DNA from: Psychrobacter aestuarii
GTDB taxonomy: Bacteria > Pseudomonadota > Gammaproteobacteria > Pseudomonadales > Moraxellaceae
NCBI RefSeq assembly: GCF_904846035.1
Contig: NZ_CAJGYT010000001.1
Span: 496,001-560,000 of the forward strand
Direction of reading: 5' to 3'
DNA length: 64,000 nt
Positions 25,754-33,860 of this stretch are shown here, in pieces (position 1 is the first letter of the stretch; every line of letters starts with the position of its first letter). Both the position numbers and the translations under genes were made by a program. The notes beneath the pieces were generated by a model. It was not told where the DNA came from. It saw only the letters and a list, made by a program, of their open reading frames with translations, and made no database searches.

Positions 25754-27022
25754 ATGGCAGCCATCAATTACGAACGATTGCAAGGCAAGCTCAATATTTT
25801 GGCAGATGCGGCAAAATACGACGTGTCTTGCTCCTCTTCTGGCAGCACGCGCAAAAACCAAGGGGGCAGCTTGGGCAATGCCGCACAGTCGGGCATTTGT
25901 CACAGCTACACCGAAGATGGGCGCTGCGTCAGCTTGCTCAAGATTTTATTGACCAATCACTGTATCTACGACTGCGCTTATTGCACGTCACGGCGCAGCC
26001 ATGACACGCCGCGTGCTGCCTTTACGGTCGAAGAAGTGGTCGAGCTGACCATGCAGTTTTATCGCCGTAATTATATCGAGGGGCTGTTTTTAAGCTCAGG
26101 GATTTTTAAAAATGGCGACTACACCATGGAGCGCTTGGTTGAGGTGGCGCGCCTGTTGCGTGAGCGCGAGCGCTTTAATGGCTATATCCACCTCAAGACC
26201 ATTCCTGGTTGCTCGCCTGAACTGCTCAAACAAGCGGGACAATACGCCGACCGCTTGAGCGCCAATATCGAGATACCCACCAAGTCAGGGCTGGCACTGC
26301 TCGCGCCCGAAAAGTCACACGAGCAGCTCAAGCAGCCGATGGAAACCATCACTGAAGAAATCATCACCATCCGCGACAGCCAAAAAAAGCACAAAAAAGC
26401 GCCCGCCTTTGCGCCCGCAGGTCAGACCAGTCAGATGATTGTCGGCGCGGGCAAGGAGACGGATTTGCAGATTATCCAGCTCTCCAGCCACTTTTATCAG
26501 CGCTATGATTTAAAGCGCGTGTACTATTCAGGCTATGTGCCAATGCTGAGTGACAAGCGCTTGCCCGCCATTGGTACGCCTGTGCCGATGGTGCGTGAAA
26601 ACCGCCTGTATCAAGCCGATTGGTTAATGCGCTTTTATGGTTTTGGCGCGCATGAGATTGTCGAGAGCGATGCGCCCTTTTTGGATTTGGACTGCGACCC
26701 CAAATTGGCGTGGGCGATACGTCACCGCGCGCATTTTCCTGTCCCTATTCAGACCGCGCCGTATGAGATGATTGTGCGTATTCCTGGGATTGGCGTAAAA
26801 ACGGCGAAGAAAATCTTAAAGGCACGGAAGTTTAATCAATTGACGCTTGAGCATCTTAAAAAAATGGGCGCAGCGGTCAATCGTGCCAAGTACTTTATTG
26901 CGTTAACTGGCAAAAACGAGCATTTAAAGCACTTAACCCGTGAGAACTTTCGCCAATACGTGCTCGCGCAAACGCAGACCAAATTTGCCGACCAGCGAAA
27001 CGGTCAGCTGGCACTGTTTTGA
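25754..27022 (+). CDS. Putative DNA modification/repair radical SAM protein (TIGR03916 type)
   Basis: 422 residues. The radical-SAM cluster motif CIYDCAYC lies at residues 70-77 with the expected C-X3-C-X2-C spacing. Before it is a conserved cysteine/serine-rich lead (DVSCSSSGS, GICHSY). Near the C-terminus is a helix-hairpin-helix, VRIPGIGVKTAKKILKAR (about 335-355), which normally binds DNA. This combination marks the family annotated as putative DNA modification/repair radical SAM protein, related to the SplB group and found beside the DUF4130 gene, as here. A TAGGA site precedes the ATG. Substrate and reaction are not established. Confidence 0.88.
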   Translation: MAAINYERLQGKLNILADAAKYDVSCSSSGSTRKNQGGSLGNAAQSGICHSYTEDGRCVSLLKILLTNHCIYDCAYCTSRRSHDTPRAAFTVEEVVELTMQFYRRNYIEGLFLSSGIFKNGDYTMERLVEVARLLRERERFNGYIHLKTIPGCSPELLKQAGQYADRLSANIEIPTKSGLALLAPEKSHEQLKQPMETITEEIITIRDSQKKHKKAPAFAPAGQTSQMIVGAGKETDLQIIQLSSHFYQRYDLKRVYYSGYVPMLSDKRLPAIGTPVPMVRENRLYQADWLMRFYGFGAHEIVESDAPFLDLDCDPKLAWAIRHRAHFPVPIQTAPYEMIVRIPGIGVKTAKKILKARKFNQLTLEHLKKMGAAVNRAKYFIALTGKNEHLKHLTRENFRQYVLAQTQTKFADQRNGQLALF

Positions 27023-27045
27023 TACAGTTATATTTTTACAAAATT

Positions 27046-27130
27046 GGCATAGCAAGATTAAGCGGTATTTTGCGCAGCCTCTGGAGACGTAGTCACAGCA
27101 AGCAAGAAAAATATCGCTTAATCGAGGATG
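27046..27130 (+). repeat. Dispersed palindromic repeat, copy A
   Basis: About 85 bases. The arms attaagcggtatttt (27057-27071) and aaaatatcgcttaat (27108-27122) pair with one G-U. The loop carries the core agtcacagcaagcaag shared with copies B (39051-39137) and C (48595-48675, opposite strand). It lies between the radical-SAM and DUF4130 genes. Confidence 0.85.
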
Positions 27131-27158
27131 TTTACTTAAGTGTTAGAAGGACGCGCGT

Positions 27159-28013
27159 ATGACTGAACTGACCCACATCCAGCCGACCATCGTGACGTAT
27201 GAGCCGTGCCTTGAAGGCTGGCTCAGCGCAGTATTTGCGGTATACGCCAATCACTGGCAAGACAATGAAGCGCTGCGTCTGATGACGCCTGATGACTGCG
27301 TACCATCCCTGCTCGATACCGTAACGCATATCCCTATCCATGAAGCGCACGCGGAGCGGGTATTTAAGCGCTTGGAGCAACAGCTCAAGCGCTCAGGCAT
27401 GCGCCAGCTGCTGTGGGGACTGCTGTCCGAGCAGCCCAATATCGGAACGTGCTTGTTTCGTATTGTCAGCTATGCACTCGCCTACCCCAAGCGCGACATC
27501 ATGCAGGACTTGGGCAATATGGACGTTTTGACCTTGGCGCAAACGGTCAAGTCGGTGGGACGCGAAAAGCACCGTATGGAAGCCTTTGTGCGCTTTGAGC
27601 ACACCACCGAGGACATTTATTTTGCCCGTATTGATCCTGATTTTAATGTGTTGCCGCTGATTGGCAGTCATTTTCAAAAGCGTTATCAAGACCAAAACTG
27701 GGCTATTTATGACATCAGGCGCGGCTATGGTATTTATTATGACATGACGCTCGGCACGCCCACGCATCCCGCGCCACTACAAACCATCAGTGATATTGAC
27801 GCGCAGGTATTACGCGTGCCGAGCAGCATTCATAGTGCAGATGAGGCGCGTTATCAGCGCTTTTGGCAAGGTTACTTTGCCAATGTGAATATCAAGGAGC
27901 GCAAAAACCCCACGTTGCACCGCCAATACTTGCCGCAACGCTACTGGCGCTACTTAAGTGAAAAGCAAGTTGCCCCTGATGCGGCGCACTTACAAAAGCG
28001 GCGTAACCTTTAA
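27159..28013 (+). CDS. DUF4130 (TIGR03915-type) putative DNA metabolism protein
   Basis: 284 residues, the family length. Recognised by its conserved middle, LAQTVKSVGREKHRMEAFVRFEHTTEDIYFARIDPDFNVLPLIGSHFQKRYQDQNWAIYDIRRGYGIYY (split here only as a description of about residues 125-197), which contains paired His, Asp and Arg residues. This family is the partner of the radical-SAM protein at 25754 and in some bacteria is fused to a uracil-DNA-glycosylase-like domain; that fusion is absent here. A role in DNA repair is suggested by family association only. A GAAGGA site precedes the ATG. Confidence 0.85.
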   Translation: MTELTHIQPTIVTYEPCLEGWLSAVFAVYANHWQDNEALRLMTPDDCVPSLLDTVTHIPIHEAHAERVFKRLEQQLKRSGMRQLLWGLLSEQPNIGTCLFRIVSYALAYPKRDIMQDLGNMDVLTLAQTVKSVGREKHRMEAFVRFEHTTEDIYFARIDPDFNVLPLIGSHFQKRYQDQNWAIYDIRRGYGIYYDMTLGTPTHPAPLQTISDIDAQVLRVPSSIHSADEARYQRFWQGYFANVNIKERKNPTLHRQYLPQRYWRYLSEKQVAPDAAHLQKRRNL

Positions 28014-28080
28014 GGTTGAGTTTTTGCCACTTTTATTTGACAATAGCGGTTTGATATTCGTTATCTGAGATTTTGCCCTT

Positions 28081-29268
28081 ATGAAAGTGATGCGCCTGTT
28101 ATCGTCGCTAAAGCATGATGAGTCCGAACGCGGCATTTTTCATCTGGGGCGTGCCTTGGTAAAAAATGGTCATACCTCCATTATCGTGGCGAGCGCGGAT
28201 GAGAATAACAATCTGGTCAAGCGCCTAGAGCGCGATGGCAATCTGTATCACCAGTTGCATATTGGCAAAAAGTCGTGGCTGGCGCTGATGCAAGTTGCGC
28301 CGCTGCGGCATCTGATTGAGCAGTACAGCCCCGACATCATTCACGTGCATTCGCGCACGCCTGCTTGGGTGCTGCATTTGGCACTGCGCCGCGCCCGCGT
28401 CAAACGCATGCCAAAGCTGGTCTCGACCATGTACGGCTTTTATCCGATTAATAAATACTCGCAAGCGCTGCTCGACGTCGATACGTTAATTACGGTATCC
28501 GACAGCGTGACACAGTATCTGTCCAAGCGCCTGCACCGTGAAGACGCGCCACCCAAACGCCTCAAGCACGTGCGGCGCATCTATCGCGGGGTGGACACGC
28601 GCCGCTATCCGTATCGGCACAATCCCTCGGTGTATTGGCTACGGCGTACCTTTGCCGAATATCCTGAGCTTGAGCATAAAAAATGGCTGGTCTTTCCCAC
28701 CATCATCGGCGCAGAATATGGACAAGAGTGGCTGATTGATATTTTGGGCAATTTGCAAGAGCAGTTCCCCAACTTGCATGTGGTCATAATGGACGACGAC
28801 CACCGTGAGGGCGATGTGGCGTATGAGGATTTTTATCAGCGTACTGCCGCGCTGGATTTGGACAAACGCATCACCTATGTCGGCTGCAAGCGTAATGACA
28901 TGCGCGAATGGCTGGCAGCGGCGAACGTGGTGATGGCGCTCGCCAATCAGCCTGAGTCTATTGGCATCAATGCCTTGCAAGCGTTGCACTTAGGCACACC
29001 TGTCATTGGCTGGGATCAGGCGGCGTTTCATGAGATTTTGCAGCCGCTCTACCCGCAAGGACTGGTCAAGCAGTACAACGCGCAAGCGCTATGTAAAGCG
29101 GTCAAGCATCAGCTCGATGGCGTCACCCGCCCGCAGATGACCAACGAATTCACCATGCGTCAGATGATTGATGAGACGTTAGAGGTGTATCAAGACCTCT
29201 ATCACGAGCTGCAAGACGAGGCGCAAGCGATCAAAGAGCAATACGCACTGCGGCGGCATAAGAAATAA
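28081..29268 (+). CDS. Glycosyltransferase family 4-like (GT-B fold)
   Basis: 395 residues in two Rossmann-like halves. The N-terminal acceptor half has HLGRALVKNGHTSIIVAS and DIIHVHSRTPAW (about 85-96). The C-terminal nucleotide-sugar half has RITYVGCKRNDMREWLAAANVVM and PESIGINALQALHLGTPVIG (about 300-320), the glutamate-containing donor loop of GT4 enzymes. It probably works on the cytoplasmic face of the inner membrane in lipopolysaccharide or glycan assembly. No other glycan gene is nearby, so sugar and acceptor are unknown. It follows the DUF4130 gene by 67 bases and may be co-transcribed. Confidence 0.85.
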   Translation: MKVMRLLSSLKHDESERGIFHLGRALVKNGHTSIIVASADENNNLVKRLERDGNLYHQLHIGKKSWLALMQVAPLRHLIEQYSPDIIHVHSRTPAWVLHLALRRARVKRMPKLVSTMYGFYPINKYSQALLDVDTLITVSDSVTQYLSKRLHREDAPPKRLKHVRRIYRGVDTRRYPYRHNPSVYWLRRTFAEYPELEHKKWLVFPTIIGAEYGQEWLIDILGNLQEQFPNLHVVIMDDDHREGDVAYEDFYQRTAALDLDKRITYVGCKRNDMREWLAAANVVMALANQPESIGINALQALHLGTPVIGWDQAAFHEILQPLYPQGLVKQYNAQALCKAVKHQLDGVTRPQMTNEFTMRQMIDETLEVYQDLYHELQDEAQAIKEQYALRRHKK

Positions 29269-29273
29269 AAAAA

Positions 29274-29306
29274 GCGGCTATTTTAAAAAATAACCGCACT
29301 TTATTG
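29274..29306. terminator. Terminator between the glycosyltransferase gene and puuR
   Basis: The arms gcggctatttt and aaaataaccgc pair with one mismatch and have A- and T-rich flanks, suited to these convergent genes. Confidence 0.55.
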
Positions 29307-29352
29307 ATAAGACATGCTGTGGCTACGCTTTACTATCGCAAGACCAATTGCG

Positions 29353-29985
29353 TTAATAGGTCGCAGGCGTGTGCGCACTGACAATGCGCGTGCGCTGATT
29401 GCTCGGATTGATAAAGGTGTGCGGGTGTGAGGTATTAATGACGTAGCTGTCGCCTTCGTTCAGCACATAGGTCGTATCATCGATACGAATCATAATCTGC
29501 CCTTCAATCACCGTGCCGATTTCTTCGCCTTCGTGAGTGATTTTTTCTTCTGTCGAGCTGTTTGGCTCATACATTTCAATCAAAAAGCCCAAATTGCGGC
29601 TGGGGCTGCAGTTATACACCTGCTTGAGCGACACGCGGCTGTTTGGCTCGCTAAGCTCAATCAAATCCTTTTGCGTCACCACCACTCTTGGTTTGCGCTC
29701 TTTCCACTCATCACTAAAAAACGTCGCCAAGTCAGAGCCCAGCACCGTTAAGATGGCTTTTAGCGTGTTGATGGCGGGGCTGACTTTGTTACGCTCAATC
29801 GCACTGATAGAGGTGTTGGTCAGTCCTGCCATACGTGCCAGCTTGCGCTGGGAAAATCCCTTAGCAAGGCGCAGCTGGTTGATTTTTTTACCCACGTCTT
29901 CTTCTTCAAACGCGGCGCGCTCTGCAGTCGCTTCAGGTTTGAGAGGCTTGGGCTTGGTAAGGGGTGTGGTGTCTTTTTCTGGCAT
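29353..29985 (-). CDS. puuR: PuuR-type repressor (XRE helix-turn-helix plus cupin)
   Basis: 210 residues from ATG 29985 (MPEKDTTPL); the open frame to 30063 lies wholly within puuD. A Lys/Pro-rich tail of about 25 residues precedes the XRE domain (INQLRLAKGFSQRKLARMAGLTNTSISAIERNKVSP). A C-terminal cupin with HEGEEIGTVIEGQIMIRIDD and SYVINTSHPHTFINP follows. The end, RIVSAHTPATY, closely matches E. coli PuuR, the putrescine-responsive repressor. It overlaps the end of puuD by 53 bases. Two candidate operators in the window are described separately. Confidence 0.88.
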   Translation of the reverse strand: MPEKDTTPLTKPKPLKPEATAERAAFEEEDVGKKINQLRLAKGFSQRKLARMAGLTNTSISAIERNKVSPAINTLKAILTVLGSDLATFFSDEWKERKPRVVVTQKDLIELSEPNSRVSLKQVYNCSPSRNLGFLIEMYEPNSSTEEKITHEGEEIGTVIEGQIMIRIDDTTYVLNEGDSYVINTSHPHTFINPSNQRTRIVSAHTPATY

Positions 29986-30700
29986 GATTAATAAATTCTC
30001 TAAACAAAAATTTGGACAACTCATCATTATCATAACTGACTTCTGGATGCCATTGTACACCAATCATAAAAGGATGTTGTGACAAACTGATGGCCTCGAC
30101 CAATCCATCAGGCGCGCGCGCCTCTATTTGTAAGCTGTCGCCGAGTCGGTCAATCGCTTGCTTATGCAAAGAGTTGACGTGCCACTTTTGTCCAAAGCTC
30201 GCCAAATAGCCGCCCTCTTCGATAAGCACATCGTGTATCGTCTGATACTGCTCCTCAATCGGTCTACTGCTGTCCTCTAAATGCTGCTCATAAAACAGAC
30301 CCGTTGGACGCCAGTCAGGATGCAGCGTGCCGCCAAAATACACATTCATCTCTTGTAGACCGCGACATACCGCAAACAAAGGCACATCGTGCATTTTGGC
30401 ATAGTCCAGCAGCTGGAAGCTCAGGGTATCACGGTTTAAGTCCGGCTTGTCTTCGATATGCGTCGCCCCATAACGTGCGGGCGCGACATTACTGTAGCTG
30501 CCTGTCAGTAGCACGCCATCCACCAGCGACATCAGCGCGCTAAAATTGCTGTCATCAGCGGCAGTATACGGCAGCAGTATCGCGTTGCCGCCATGGTATT
30601 GCACCGCATCGATGTATTTTTGGTACACCGCTTGGGTGGGCTGTCCATCGACAAGTTTGTGACAACATACGATAGCGATGATGGGTCTGGTGGGCTTCAT
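29933..30700 (-). CDS. puuD: Gamma-glutamyl-GABA hydrolase (class I glutamine amidotransferase fold)
   Basis: 255 residues, as in E. coli PuuD (254). The nucleophile is in FAVCRGLQEMNVYFGG (about 113-128), and the His-Glu pair in IGVQWHPEVSYD. It frees GABA and glutamate from gamma-glutamyl-GABA, the last step of the glutamylated putrescine route. An AAAGGA site lies eight bases before the ATG. Translationally overlapped with puuR, divergent from puuA. Confidence 0.92.
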   Translation of the reverse strand: MKPTRPIIAIVCCHKLVDGQPTQAVYQKYIDAVQYHGGNAILLPYTAADDSNFSALMSLVDGVLLTGSYSNVAPARYGATHIEDKPDLNRDTLSFQLLDYAKMHDVPLFAVCRGLQEMNVYFGGTLHPDWRPTGLFYEQHLEDSSRPIEEQYQTIHDVLIEEGGYLASFGQKWHVNSLHKQAIDRLGDSLQIEARAPDGLVEAISLSQHPFMIGVQWHPEVSYDNDELSKFLFREFINHARKRHHTPYQAQASQT

Positions 30701-30819
30701 AGTACATATCCTTTTGATTTATAAGCATTAACCGCTGATAAGGTGATGGCAAATCCTTTTGGCTGCGCTCGATATGCGCCGACCACCCTTAAAATCTACC
30801 ACAGCCGCGCGTACGTTGT

Positions 30820-30834
30820 AAAATATAAGTAACG
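30820..30834 (+). promoter_or_regulatory. PuuR-box-like site between puuD and puuA
   Basis: aaaatataagtaacg matches 12 of 15 bases of the E. coli PuuR recognition sequence AAAATATAATGAACA. It lies in the 330-bp divergent puuD/puuA gap, upstream of the puuA promoter. Apart from this site, the promoter and an atatgggt/acccatat inverted pair (30877-30884 with 30916-30923), nothing else is seen in the gap. Confidence 0.5.
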
Positions 30835-30897
30835 TTATTTTCTTAAATATGTGTTTATGACTGATATAAATTACTAATATGGGTTTTAAAATAAAAA

Positions 30898-30926
30898 TTG
30901 ACATATATAAATTTCACCCATATATT
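30898..30926 (+). promoter_or_regulatory. Sigma-70 promoter of puuA
   Basis: A perfect -35 TTGACA (30898-30903), a 17-base spacer and TATATT (30921-30926). It would start RNA near 30933, about 100 bases before puuA. Confidence 0.75.
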
Positions 30927-31030
30927 GGATATAAGCTTATGAGAGATGGCTATAACCGCAAGAGACCATGCGTTACGGCTCAAGGACAGACCGTCTCTAT
31001 ATACGGATTACCATAATAAGGATAATGGAT

Positions 31031-32374
31031 ATGCTAGCAGCCCATGGAATGGTCGATACGATTCGCAGTAGTGAGTACGTCTACGTTGCGGTGAGTGATA
31101 TTAATGGCATTTTGCGCGGTAAGCGCATCCCCGCCAAACAATTTGAAAAAGTGACCGATGACGGCATCCGCTTGCCCTTGTCGGTACTGGGTGTCGATAT
31201 CTGGGGCGCTGATGTGATTGAGTCCTCACAGTGCAATGGCGATATCGATGCCATCGCCAAGCCCACAGGTCGCGATGCTTTTCCCCTGATTAATACCAAC
31301 AGCCCCTCTTCATTGCTACCCGTCTGGCTGTTTCATGAAAGCGGCGAGCCGTATTATGGTGATGCCCGCCACGTTTTACGCCACATTGCTGAGAAGTTCA
31401 AAGCGCTGGAGCTGACGCCTGTCATGGCGACCGAGCTCGAGTTTTATCTGCTGGACTACACCGAAGGCGAAACGCCAAAACCGCCCATTCGCCCAAAAAG
31501 CGGGCTGCGCCTGAACAAAACCTCTGTGTTAAGCATCAATGACTTGTTGCAATTCGATGACTTTTTGGACGATGTGTATACCGAATGCCGCAAACTTGAT
31601 ATTCCTGTTGATGCCGCCCTTGCCGAAAATGGCTGCGGTCAATTTGAAATTAATTTATTACACGTCAATGACCCCTTAAAAGCTGCTGATGACGCGATTT
31701 TGTTCAAACAAGTGGTCAAAGCTGTCGCCGCCAAGCGTGGACTGACCGCGACCTTTATGGCAAAACCTTTTGGCAAACAATCTGGTAATGGCTTTCATGT
31801 GCATTGCAGCTTGCTTGACAAAAACGGCAACAATATCTTTGATGACGGCTCAGACGAAGGCTCAGAGATTTTGCGTCAAGCAGTGGCGGGACTGGTGGCG
31901 ACCATGTCGGCATGTACCCTGCTCTTTGCCCCGCACGTCAACTCCTATCGCCGCTTTATCCCTGGTACACTGGCGCCCAATAATATCTCGTGGGGGTATG
32001 AAAACCGCACGGCGGCGGTGCGTATCCCTGGCGGCGATACCAAAGCGCGGCGCATCGAGCATCGCGTCTCGGGTGCGGATGCCAACCCTTATCTGGTGTG
32101 CAGCGCGGTATTGGCAGGCATCTTATATGGTATTGAGAACCAACTGACGCCCCCATCGCCCATCAATGACATCACTTACGATGCGGACAACTTAGACACC
32201 TTACCCCTCGATTGGCTGTCGGCGATTCGCGAGTTTGAAGACAGCGATGTCATCCACGCGCTGTTCCCTGTTGAGATGATTGAGCTACTGATTGCGGTCA
32301 AAAAACAAGAAGCCAAACGTTTTGCGCAGCAAGTCACCAATCTTGAATACCTCACCTATTTACAGGATGCTTAA
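31031..32374 (+). CDS. puuA: Gamma-glutamylputrescine synthetase (glutamine synthetase family)
   Basis: 447 residues from the ATG at 31031, eight bases after AAGGA; starts at 31025 or 30968 are possible but less well spaced. The glutamine-synthetase fold is clear: VSDINGILRGKRIPA (beta-grasp), ATELEFYLLD (metal Glu), ENGCGQFEINLLH, GNGFHVHCSLLD and the ATP/phosphate loop RRFIPGTLAPNNISWGYENRTAAVRIPG. It joins glutamate to putrescine with ATP. The assignment to putrescine rather than another amine rests on puuB, puuD and puuR beside it. Confidence 0.88.
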   Translation: MLAAHGMVDTIRSSEYVYVAVSDINGILRGKRIPAKQFEKVTDDGIRLPLSVLGVDIWGADVIESSQCNGDIDAIAKPTGRDAFPLINTNSPSSLLPVWLFHESGEPYYGDARHVLRHIAEKFKALELTPVMATELEFYLLDYTEGETPKPPIRPKSGLRLNKTSVLSINDLLQFDDFLDDVYTECRKLDIPVDAALAENGCGQFEINLLHVNDPLKAADDAILFKQVVKAVAAKRGLTATFMAKPFGKQSGNGFHVHCSLLDKNGNNIFDDGSDEGSEILRQAVAGLVATMSACTLLFAPHVNSYRRFIPGTLAPNNISWGYENRTAAVRIPGGDTKARRIEHRVSGADANPYLVCSAVLAGILYGIENQLTPPSPINDITYDADNLDTLPLDWLSAIREFEDSDVIHALFPVEMIELLIAVKKQEAKRFAQQVTNLEYLTYLQDA

Positions 32375-32375
32375 T

Positions 32376-33743
32376 ATGTCACATTCAGCCAATAGCGCCG
32401 CCCAAGAAAGCAACCATCAGCCCCGCGTCAATAACAACACGCGTCAGATTCCGCATTACTCTGACCATGGCACGTACCCTGACAGCTACTACGCGGCGAG
32501 CCGCAACCCAAAGCCTGACAGACTGACCTTGACCGATGACATCACCACTGAAATCTGTGTGGTCGGCGGTGGCTACAGTGGTCTGTCTACAGCGCTGCAC
32601 TTATTAGAAACCGACCATGAAGTCGTGCTGTTAGAAGGCGCGCAGATTGGCTGGGGCGCATCAGGACGCAACGGCGGGCAAATCGTCAACGGACTTAACG
32701 CCAGCCTTGAAAAAATCAAAAAATCCTATGGTCAACACAATGCCGATTTTGTCGGTAAACTTGTGAGCCGTGGTGGCAAAATCATTCGCCGTTTTATCAG
32801 TGATTACGACATTGCGTGTGACTTAAAAGAAAAGAACGTCTTTGCTGCCTTTAACCAAGGGCAAATGAAAGACTTGCAATCGACCCACGCCTTGTGGGAG
32901 TCGCACGGCATGCACGAGCGCGAGATACTGGACAAGGCAGGCATTCAGCAGTACGTCAATACCGACGCTTATGTCGGCGGGATGATTGACCATTCAGGCG
33001 GGCACATTCATCCCTTGAACTTGGCGCTCGGTGAAGCGGCGGCGATTGAGCAAAAAGGCGGCACCATCTATGAAAATACCTTGATGGTGGATATTGAATA
33101 TGGCGATGCGCATATCAAAATCATCACAGAGTTTGGCACAGTGACCTGCAAAAAGGCGGTCATCTGCGGCAATGCTTACTTAAATAAAGTCATTCCCAAG
33201 CTGACCGACCGCGTCATGCCGGTCTCAACGCAAATTATTGCCACCGAACCGCTTGGCAGTTTGGCCGATGAGCTGATACCATCGGACGTTTGCGTCGAAG
33301 ACGTGCGCTATATCTTAGACTACTATCGCCTCTCGGCAGACAAGCGCATGCTCTTTGGCGGCGGTACGGTGTATGGCGGTCAAGACCCTGCGGACATCAC
33401 GGCAAAAATCCGTCCGAACATGACCAAGATTTTTCCGCAGCTTGCCGATGTAAAGATTGATTATGCGTGGAGTGGCAACTTTGCCTTGTCGTTCTCGCGC
33501 GTGCCGCAAATGGGACAGCTGCATAAAAACGTCTATTTTGCGCACGGCTATAGCGGGCACGGCGTGACAGGCTCGCACCTGTTTGGGCAAATCCTTGCCA
33601 ACGCCATCAATGGCGACACCAAAGAGTTTGACACCTTTGCCCAGATTCCTTGGATTCCCTTTCCAGGCGGGCGCGCGCTACGGGTGCCCTACTCGGTCAT
33701 GGGCTCGTGGTGGTATGCACTCAAAGACCGTACAGGTTTGTAA
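32376..33743 (+). CDS. puuB: Gamma-glutamylputrescine oxidase (FAD-dependent, DAO family)
   Basis: 455 residues from ATG 32376, one base after the puuA stop and eight after AGGA, so translation is coupled. The FAD Rossmann motif is VVGGGYSGLSTALHL (about 65-79), with the adenine/ribose contact LLEGAQIGWGASGRNGGQI. C-terminal WSGNFALSFSRVPQMG and GYSGHGVTGSHLFGQ match PuuB/OrdL oxidases. It oxidises gamma-glutamylputrescine to the aldehyde with release of ammonia and hydrogen peroxide. Confidence 0.9.
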   Translation: MSHSANSAAQESNHQPRVNNNTRQIPHYSDHGTYPDSYYAASRNPKPDRLTLTDDITTEICVVGGGYSGLSTALHLLETDHEVVLLEGAQIGWGASGRNGGQIVNGLNASLEKIKKSYGQHNADFVGKLVSRGGKIIRRFISDYDIACDLKEKNVFAAFNQGQMKDLQSTHALWESHGMHEREILDKAGIQQYVNTDAYVGGMIDHSGGHIHPLNLALGEAAAIEQKGGTIYENTLMVDIEYGDAHIKIITEFGTVTCKKAVICGNAYLNKVIPKLTDRVMPVSTQIIATEPLGSLADELIPSDVCVEDVRYILDYYRLSADKRMLFGGGTVYGGQDPADITAKIRPNMTKIFPQLADVKIDYAWSGNFALSFSRVPQMGQLHKNVYFAHGYSGHGVTGSHLFGQILANAINGDTKEFDTFAQIPWIPFPGGRALRVPYSVMGSWWYALKDRTGL

Positions 33744-33860
33744 TTATTGATATCAAGGCTATGCTGCACCCTGTGGCATTGTTTTCCACAATCATAGCTG
33801 AGTCGTTGTGATGCCGCCTCTGTGCTGTCCATAGACTCCCTGTTTACAAGGAATGTAACT

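Noticed and set aside
32292-32376. Longer puuB start overlapping the end of puuA
   Set aside because: The ATG at 32376 has AGGA at good spacing right after the puuA stop; the 28 extra residues are not typical of the family.
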